Shown piece by piece: positions 57,035-64,000 of a DNA stretch of 64,000 nt (the first letter of the stretch is position 1; each line of letters starts with the position of its first letter). The DNA is taken from contig JASJZC010000007.1 of the NCBI GenBank assembly GCA_037178855.1, positions 9,548,001 to 9,612,000 of the forward strand, given 5' to 3'. The notes below the pieces were generated by a model. The model did not search any database, had not been told where the DNA came from, and worked only from the letters and a program-made list of their open reading frames with translations. Source of the stretch: Oscheius sp. JU75 (taxonomy: Eukaryota > Nematoda > Chromadorea > Rhabditida > Rhabditidae). The translations under genes and the position numbers were made by a program.

Positions 57035-58812
57035 ATCTGATGGTTTTCAGTACAAAAATAGAAATGTTCTATTAACTTAAAGTGTGAATCCATCTTGAAA
57101 TAATTCAAGGGAACGTCGAGATCTAGAGTGTTTGACCGTGTTGCCGCATTCCTAAATAGTCAAAACACCGATTCTCGAGTGAAAAACGCTGAAAGCTGGC
57201 TGTACTGGTATTGAACGGCGATGATCCTTACCACCTATCATATTCTAAAACTGACGAGTGTGATAGTTGGACCCTCGCAGAACGTTAAGTATCTTCAGTG
57301 AGCTCTTCGAGGACCGTACCAAGAGGTACTACCAGAAATTGGAGGTTCCACAGAATGGCGAAATGACCTTCGGTGAAGATGAAGGCGCCGTCGGTTGTGG
57401 CCACAGCTATTAGTCGCCAATCGGTTGTGATCACAGCTGAGTACATAGTTTTTGACCTGTATTCATTGTTTCTAAACTGTATGGTGTTGAGTAGGATGAT
57501 CCTTGAAGTCATTTTAGAAATCTGGCGCGTCGCAGTAGTATTTCACTTCAAATGCATAGCTTGATTATTTTCAGAAGGCAGTTGATACCTTCCACCATGC
57601 GTTTGGCAGTACGTATGTGTTCCATTTCTTCTAACAATCTTCAGTTTGTGAGAAATTCAAACGTGGCCCTGGTACTTATCGAAGCGTAGGGAATGGAAAG
57701 CACGATTTTAATACAGCAAATGTACAAAAGAACATGAGTGTTCATTATTGTTTGCGACTGTTTTAAGGTTATGATGACCTAAGAAATACTAGTTCTAGGG
57801 TCTTCTCAGTTGTTGTATGTCATTTCCTATATGTTTGTCTAAGACCGTATAAAAGTATTCGCTAGGGCGACTCAAAATAGCTTTGCTACCACATAGCCCT
57901 TCTATACCTAAGTTATTCGCTATAAGCGTCTTCGCTATCAATGATATTGTGCGCTTTCTTCTTTAAATGGTTTTATAATTGTCGTGTTCCATGTTCCCGT
58001 CATCTCATTAAAGCCAGCCTAAGGCGCTACACAGTTCGAATTGGGCGCGCAAACGTGGAAGTTGCCCAGTGGTTTCAACCGTTAGTTTTGACCAATCAAC
58101 GCTGCAAAAAACTGTCTAAAAGTGTTTGTTTATGTCGTGTCATGATAAAGCAAAAACGTTGGTCACACGCGGGAGGCGAACCCGAGCTGGTTTGGCGCAG
58201 CAGTCGATGTGCTAACCGATTGAGCTACGCGAGAGTCCGTCAGAGAGAAGCGTGTGATACGGATTTCTTGCGAATAAAGACGGGTGGGACCTCCTCTGGC
58301 CTAAGATAGAATGATGCCTACTTGCAAGTCGCTGCCTCCGAAGAATCGAGAAAGCTTCTCATAATGAACACTCACAGAGGGCTCTTCATGTATAATCGGT
58401 TACCGTTAGGAAACAAAACTGATCGCCAGTTTGTTGTAGATTGGGATAGCGGCTGCTGGAGTGGACGAGGAGAGACGGGTATAGCTAACTGTTTATTGGG
58501 TGCGCAAAAGTGATCACGATAAGGGGAAAACAAAAATGATAAGAATTCTCTAAGAGTTTAAGGAAAAAAAAGTGTGAACATTTTACTGTAGATTCGACAA
58601 ATATAATCTCCAGATACAGTGTGTTTTAAAGATTTTATTGTCTTGGTTTGTCTATATAGGTGAACAAATGGTTAGATTTAGATTGCTGTTGTAATTTAAC
58701 GAACAAGAGCGGGTGGGCATTAACAAAAGAAGCAGAAATGGAAAGCCAATATGAAGGAGACAAAAGAGACAATTGTTGTAACTGTACAAAGTAAAGTTAG
58801 ATGTAGATACTA
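57035..58812. other. Intergenic, apart from a tRNA-like element
   Basis: No supported protein gene. The 122-codon open frame at 57941-58309 runs through the tRNA-like sequence and is accidental. Confidence 0.45.
58163..58236 (-). pseudogene. tRNA-like sequence (pseudo-tRNA or SINE head)
   Basis: The minus strand reads CTCTCGCGTAGCTCAATCGG then TTAGCACATCGACTGCTGCG and CTCGGGTTCGCCTCCCGCG. The A-box (TAGCTCAATCGGTTAGCAC) and B-box (GGGTTCGCCTCCC) are clear and correctly spaced. The acceptor stem pairs at only 5 of 7 positions, the D-stem is mismatched and the anticodon stem does not close. I therefore do not call a working tRNA. Its core differs from the GCGCTGGG SINE family. Confidence 0.6.
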
Positions 58813-60600
58813 TTATTTATTTTCTGTACGAGATGGATGGGAATTTGAGCCTGTAGTTGATAGTTGAGTTATGTTCATCGTTTTTGTTTTTTTCCATAGT
58901 CGAGAACATGAATACCATGTGAGCATTGCAACAAATAAAGGCCGTTGGTTCACTACTATCTGGTAGGTCTGAGACAGAATATAATGCAAACTCGCACACA
59001 CTTCTAAAGCTCACGTATTCAATAAGAAATTCGAAAATTGGAGCAAGTTCACTGTAATCAAATACATCGAGTGTATTGACAAGGAGAATAGGAAACAAGA
59101 GCAGTGCCTAAATCTTCCTAGTTCTTAAATGATCTCTCTCACTTTGTACATTAGTCCTTTGGACATTCTCTTGACTCCTTTCATTGTTTGTTCGGAATAT
59201 CTTGACTGATCCAAGCTGTTCAGACAAACGTAGCAATAAATATTTACAAGCATCACAACTGCTGGGAATACGATAAAAGTGGTGTAAGTATCCTGCAACG
59301 TTGAATAGCGTGTTTTCTTTTAAAACAACCTCAATATCCGCAAGGAAATTATACAAGCGAGTTAAACTCTTCGATATGGATTTCACAAAATAAAGTATGT
59401 AAACAATCGCAATAAACGACAAATGCAAAACAAATAAAAAGATGAGGCTGAACTCCACTTTCCGGTTTCTGTAAAAGCGGTTTTTGTAAAATCTAAATTT
59501 TCAGTAAAAATTATTTCGATCTTATCGAAAAGGAATTTCGATAAGGAGATATCTTAACACTACACTTTTGCTGTTTCCCTTATATGTAGTCAATGACATA
59601 GTCATCCACGTCATCTCTTCCGCCGTCGTTCTTCTGTCGTTGTCGCCGTGCTGAATGTGTCGTGTCGAGGTTGTCTTACGGTCGTCGTCTTGTGGTTCTA
59701 ACTGACATCTTCATCGTCATAAACTTTGTCTCGCTGTAATTTTTATCGTTGTCATCGTTGTGCGATGGTCTTGAGGTGGTGTCCATCATCGTCACTATCA
59801 TCGTCGTCCCCATCTTCGTTGACGTCATGTAGCGAAAACCAATGCCTCTAATTTTGCTTCCTCTAACCTTAAGCCGTTCACTTCTCAACGTTGTGTTTCT
59901 AGCATGAAAGTTACAGCAAATCAGCGCGATAAAAAGATTTTACAATCACCATGGGGAACTTTTGAACGTGAAAAAACCTCATTACCGATACATCAGGAAT
60001 CTGAAAGAATGAGCTATATCGTGGTAGGAACATATGTAAAACTGGATAATCGCAGCGGATCAAAATTACAGGCCACAGAAAGAACACATGAAGCAACTTC
60101 TTTTCGACTTATTAGTCAACTTTTTAAATCTCTTACCGTAAAAATATGCTTTTCCAATAGAGGGAAAAGGCCAGACAAATCGCGACTTCTAACTGGTTGC
60201 AGATGTTGTAAATGGCCATAAATACAAAGTAGGTGCTATCATTATAGTTGTCGTTAAAAGCATTCTAAATATCAAATTGATCATAATTAACTGTCCCTCA
60301 TACCATGAGATCAACAGCTTTGCTCAGTGAATACAGAATAGACAGAGCACTCTGGACCATGACCCACTTTTGAAAATTGTTCATTGTAGACGCTTTGGTC
60401 TTCATAAGGTAGATGAGATATACATGAAACGGAATTGCCACAAAAAAGAAAAGGGTCGGAGACAATACATAATCCACAACAAATTCTAGAGGAAGTTCAT
60501 TAAAATCGGAAGTTGCTTCTTTTTTGTTGACTGGGATACCGAAGAATGTCCAGAGAGTAATATAAGTCGAAACGATGAAGCTGCTCGTCTTTTTTGCCAT
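58813..60600 (-). CDS. Seven-TM receptor, six exons
   Basis: Exons (high to low) 60600-60304, 60264-60137, 59468-59330, 59292-59143, 59107-59015 and 58968-58813; five introns, four of them 35-46 nt, all phases matching. Segments: VVDYVLSPTLFFFVAIPFHV (TM1), WVMVQSALSILYSLSKAVDL (TM2), YFVFMAIYNICNQLEVAICL (TM3), VEFSLIFLFVLHLSFIAIVY (TM4), DTYTTFIVFPAVVMLVNIYC (TM5), a basic third loop (EQTMKGVKRMSKGLMYK), ALLLFPILLVNTLDVF (TM6), EYTYQIVVNQRPLFVAMLTW (TM7) and a Lys/Thr/Ser tail. No DRY or NPxxY is visible, as in many nematode chemoreceptor families. It is unrecognised beyond seven-TM topology. The ~660-bp intron 2 contains CGTC/ATCGTC low-complexity sequence. AATAAA overlaps the stop. Confidence 0.78.
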
Positions 60601-60889
60601 TTTTCAACAATGAGTAAAACTGTGATCGAGGATGTAAACGGTAAAATCGTGCAAAAGAAATAATCTTGTTTCGGGGTTATGCCGAGAATACTAAATGAAT
60701 AACTTTATTACGCCTTGATCATATACTCTGAATATCCGTACAAATTAGAAACCAGGGATTAATAAACGCGCAAAAAACGTTTTTAAATGTTCTCAAAGAC
60801 AAAAGGGAAAAAGTAGATCCTATTTCGTGCAGGATGGCCTAGGGCTGGATCTTGTGAGTTTCAGTTTAAATAACTGCCACCTTTAACTG

Positions 60890-61476
60890 TTTAGAAGAAC
60901 TTTCCAAAAGAAGTACAGGGCAGGATTTGTGAGCGACGTGTACTCAGGAGTAGCCGTGGTATCCAGTGAAATAGCCATTTCGGTTTATGGCCAATATGTT
61001 TACACAACTACGAACTATACGTAGCTTTTTTTAACATTTGAAATTGTCTTTGAATTCAGAATTCACTTTGGCGATCCAGCTCTGCTAATGAACGGAACAA
61101 AATTTACAATCTCGTATCCTGATAATTCTGGGGACGGTGCTGCTATAGCTACATTAGAGTTCTGGAGAAGCAACCGGTACCAGACATTAATTTCTAGGTC
61201 ATCTTCGACCACAACTACAACTATCAGAACGACTTCTTCAACAACTACTACGAAGATGACAACTAAGAACAACTACCATAAAGATAACTACTAAAGTAAC
61301 GAAGAGAGTTACAGCTGCGCAAGAGAATTCAACTTCCGCTCAAAATGTAACAGTCAGCACAGTCACAACAAGAGCGATACAGATCAACAGCACATCTACA
61401 AAAAGGCCAGGTAACGATTCGTCAGTGTCAGGAATTATACTTGTTTTCCTTATCGCACTTCTTCTAATCCTTTAGA
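60890..61476 (+). CDS. Secreted, Thr-rich, probably GPI- or TM-anchored protein (5' end unresolved)
   Basis: An exon from about 60895 reads RTFQKKYRAGFVSDVYSGVA then VVSSEIAISVYGQYVYTTT. It joins at 61061 (split AC/A) to IHFGDPALLMNGTKFTISYP and a Thr-rich stretch (SSSTTTTTIRTTSSTTTTK). In one frame this stops at 61292-61294. Removing an intron from 61199 to the AACTAAG ending at 61268 moves into a frame that continues with TTKVTKRVTAAQENSTSAQN and ends in a hydrophobic tail (GIILVFLIALLLIL-stop at 61474-61476). That tail is typical of a GPI signal or membrane anchor, so I prefer this model. Mucin-like O-glycosylation of the Thr stretch is likely. No family recognised. Confidence 0.5.
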
Positions 61477-61533
61477 TACATGCACTAATAAAACTTTTAT
61501 AGAAACCTAACAAATGCGGAATGCAGATCAAAC

Positions 61534-62053
61534 TCAAATTGTCTGGAATGTGCTTCCAGACGCCATGAGTGTGGACAGTTCTCCGCTGCCATTTGACAGG
61601 CATAGCTGTTCGGGTGAAGCCACTTCGTACTTAGAATCACGATGTTCTTCTGTAGCATAGAAGACGACACAAAATTGTGGTTCAGTTAGGGGTAGGGAGG
61701 AAATAGCTTGAGATATAAGAAGATGAGTGAGAATACACAGCCGAAAGAACCTTTTTGCATCATCCCAAAATCTCGCTGCATTTTTTTTATAGAGCGAGAC
61801 AGCTGTTGCTTGAGTTCCTGGACCACTTGGAACGAGCGGGTACTCCAAGAGAGCATGAGTCAGTTCTCGGATAGGCGGAATCTGTTTATTTCATTGATTA
61901 GTGACTATTAGGATATTGTCTTCTTCTTGGTTCATGTCGAGACGATGATGTCGGATTCACGAGAGACGAAGAGACCAGCGAGATGATAAACCATGGCTGC
62001 ACGTTCGGCATTGGGTAGACGGAAGTAGACGACCAACATCACTACCTGAAATC
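61534..62053 (-). CDS. 3' part of an unrecognised gene
   Basis: After a TTTCAG, an exon reads VVMLVVYFRLPNAERAAMVY then HLAGLFVSRESDII (62053-61947). It joins in phase 0 across a GT...AACAG intron to IPPIRELTHALLEYPLVPSG and PGTQATAVSLYKKNAARFWD, continuing to a TGA at 61534. A further intron (GTTC...CTACAG) inside the last frame is possible. The upstream exon(s) and start were not found. The chain looks like folded cytosolic protein rather than random translation. No family recognised. Confidence 0.45.
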
Positions 62054-62114
62054 CACTAGCAACAAAAATTAATTTATATCTCTCTTCCGACTATTTCTGA
62101 CTGTGTGCTCAAAG

Positions 62115-62309
62115 ATGTACGATTTCTTTGTGTTAAAAAATCCGAACCTCAAAGAGTTCTTATTGAGAAGAAGAGACTCCACACAAAGGCAGTCCGCCAG
62201 GGAGATAGGGATAGTGAGAAGTCAAAAATACACGGACCAGCAAATAAGACAAAGGCTGGTCAATAATGGGATTTCAGTGGAACCCCAGAAAGAAAGGGTC
62301 CGGTATTAA
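62115..62309 (+). CDS. Possible small basic protein, 64 aa
   Basis: ATG 62115 opens MYDFFVLKNPNLKEFLLRRR then DSTQRQSAREIGIVRSQKYT and ends at TAA 62307-62309. It is strongly basic and helix-rich with no signal peptide. AATAAA lies about 93 bp downstream (near 62402). It is uninterrupted and without homology I recognise; it could be the last exon of a longer gene. Confidence 0.35.
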   Translation: MYDFFVLKNPNLKEFLLRRRDSTQRQSAREIGIVRSQKYTDQQIRQRLVNNGISVEPQKERVRY

Positions 62310-62827
62310 ATGAGTATAAGGATTCTAAAGTGACAGAAACATGCCAAAAGCTGTTTCTGTCACTTTTGAATTTGGGACATGTAATTCTGCTAGAAGTTTA
62401 TGATAATAAAGTGCAAGGATCGTTGTATCTAAAAGAAATCTAACCAAAAAGCTTGAATTTAAAAACAAACAGGCTTTCTTCAGTTCAGGTAAAGAACTTT
62501 GAAGATATCGGTACATGGACACTTAAAGAAATTATGAGCTCCCAGTTAACGCCATCTTTCACCTTTGACGTACCTCTCTCGGTCTATGTTGTTATCTGGC
62601 TTCTTCAAATGCCCATGAAGTTGTCTTTGTTATTCTTGCCACAGTTTCGTTCCAACAACTGTTAGTTCAGCTCCTGCCGTTACTCCAAGCATTCCGGAGA
62701 CTACCACGAGACTACCACCACTGACTCTTTTTTGTACTACGTTTTCAATAAAATATCGCAATTTCCCGTTTTCGACTGCACACATCGACGTGTCTATTCG
62801 TAAAGACAAGATTAGACGCAAAAATAA

Positions 62828-62876
62828 CTTCTTACTCTCACAAAGCCTAGCATTCTTACTCTCACAAAGCCTAGCG
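62828..62876 (+). repeat. 24-bp perfect tandem duplication
   Basis: TTCTTACTCTCACAAAGCCT-AGC is present twice back to back. It is in frame with an open frame that could continue a gene starting near 62470, but that gene is not established. Confidence 0.8.
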
Positions 62877-63066
62877 CTGACAGTGTAGTTGCAGGTTTCT
62901 GACCCATTAGAATCAAACTACGCGAGAATAATTCGTTGGCATTAATTCGATTCCAACCCACACTCGCATGACCTAGGCTCAAGAAATCATTAATTTATAC
63001 GATCGTATGAAATATTATTTACTGCATACAAGCTGGGCGGGAGAATAGACTGCATTCCGCCTTCTT

Positions 63067-64000
63067 ATGCTGCTCTTTTTCTGCTTACTAGTTGTTGCTT
63101 CTGCAAAAGAATATACCGAAGAGATACCATGTGAAGTGAATTACAAAGAGCTCGTATCATTTTCCAAGTGCAATGAAGCTGCTCATATTAAAGCGATTGA
63201 TGAAGAAAATGTATACGAGTTAGATACTAATGAGGAAGACTTTAACAACTTTTGGAAAAATAAACTGACCGTTTCTGGAGGGCGGATACGGTTCAGTGTT
63301 GGGTTTTCCGAACTGATTTTTCCAGAATTGCAAAAAGGAGGTTTGTTTTGTTATTAACTCGAAACTTCTTTTGTTCCAGATAAGATTAGTGTTCTTTATT
63401 CTCGCGTAGAAAAATTAAACTTGCCAAAGTTTGAAAAAGGATTAGAGCTGCTCATTTTCGACAATATAAAGCTAGTCGAAATCAATATTAAAGATGGTTT
63501 CTCTGCGGACATGGTAGATATTAGGGACAATAATAGAATGATGCAAGCAGAATATGACAAATTATATGATCTGGTTACTACACCTGATTTAACGCTAGGA
63601 GATGAAGGAGGTTCGTGTCTACATGTTATGCTCACATGATTCGCTTCTTGTTCCCCTCAGTTTCCCTTTCAGTTATAAAAAGCAATCAGAGATGGCAGGA
63701 GCATATGAAGTTACCTGTCTCGAATGAGTTGATAATTTTAGGATGCACCTTTCCTCAAATTAATTACCGCGTGAGCTCCTTAAAAGAGTTCGAAGGCTGC
63801 AAGACTGTCTACGAAGTCGAATTCGCCGAGCATGTTGAAGATCTCGATTTTTCCTTGCCAAAAATGGAGCTAACGTACAGTATCAAAGTGACTAACACAA
63901 ATTTGAAAACGCTATCCTTCTTTGTGCCTGGAGAGAGTTTGATTGAAAACGAAGGTAAAGGCTTTTAGGTCTTCAGATAATATTTTTACAGATGCATGGA
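63067..64000 (+). CDS. Secreted repeat-like protein, 3' end outside window
   Basis: Exons 63067-63340, 63380-63610, 63661-63954, then probably 63992 onward. Signal peptide MLLFFCLLVVASA before KEYTEEIPCEVNY. Every junction falls after the first base of a codon following Gly or Glu (phase 1). Each exon has a similar layout: a hydrophobic strand near its start and a short alternating-hydrophobic motif in the middle (SELIFPELQKG; LELLIFDNIKLVEINI; NELIILGCTFPQINYR; LKTLSFFVPGESL). This pattern suggests a solenoid of beta-strands such as nematode receptor-L-type extracellular proteins, but I cannot confirm the family. Four Cys are spread over the visible exons. Confidence 0.7.

Noticed and set aside
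58163..58236. Functional tRNA gene
   Set aside because: Pol III boxes are present, but acceptor, D and anticodon stems are too mismatched to fold as a working tRNA.
1..64000. CRISPR arrays, bacterial operons, integrons or phage modules
   Set aside because: All recognisable genes are spliced eukaryotic genes; no regularly spaced repeats of CRISPR type were seen.

Overview
The window looks like nuclear DNA of a small invertebrate, most probably a nematode outside Caenorhabditis. Support: dense genes with very short introns (commonly 33-50 nt) ending in TTTCAG, TTTAG or AAG; AATAAA signals close to or overlapping stop codons; a eukaryotic UDP-galactopyranose mutase (kept by nematodes, absent from vertebrates and insects); a Pmp3-type membrane peptide; nematode-style Kunitz/lustrin proteins; and fast-evolving multi-TM receptors. 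There are no bacterial operons, CRISPR arrays or rRNA genes. Gene models were spliced by hand from reading frame, GT-AG sites and phase. Names rest on recognised family motifs, not database searches.

Layout. 0-9 kb: 3' end of a cut gene, a diverged ~150-bp tandem repeat, a small secreted peptide gene (1473-1809), sphingosine-1-phosphate lyase (minus, 1869-3864), a fragmentary minus gene near 6 kb, and a secreted protein with two thyroglobulin-1, one Kunitz and two lustrin-type modules (minus, 7045 to about 8700). 9-13.5 kb: UDP-galactopyranose mutase (plus), tail-to-tail with an SLC2-like sugar transporter (minus). 15-19 kb: an unrecognised multi-exon gene, a tRNA-derived SINE and a Pmp3/UPF0057 gene. 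19-25 kb: about 6 kb without a supportable gene. 25-36 kb: a PLEKHG-like RhoGEF (DH-PH, plus) convergent with a proline-rich four-TM protein (minus).

36-50 kb is a rearranged area. It holds SINE copies, two short interspersed repeats with shared ends, a complete seven-TM receptor (40328-42783), a stray copy of that receptor's first exon (43320), and a bZIP gene present twice in inverted orientation. The plus copy is complete. The minus copy lacks 1.9 kb that includes the Tyr/Pro-rich exon. A ~190-bp-arm palindrome lies between the two copies.

50-64 kb: a coiled-coil protein with an acidic tail (minus), a divergent pair of tiny tyrosine-rich secreted proteins with TATA boxes and conserved Gly-Arg-Lys ends (53829-54399 minus, 56664-57029 plus), a second spliced seven-TM receptor (minus, 58813-60600), a Thr-rich surface protein, two small gene fragments, and a secreted protein whose exons all join in phase 1 and which runs off the window.

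The genes do not form one pathway. The lyase (sphingolipid breakdown), the mutase (galactofuranose for surface glycans), the transporter, the protease-inhibitor protein and the secreted Tyr-rich proteins suggest ordinary metabolism plus body-surface or secretory functions. The Tyr-rich pair and the inverted bZIP/receptor-fragment rearrangement are the most unusual content.
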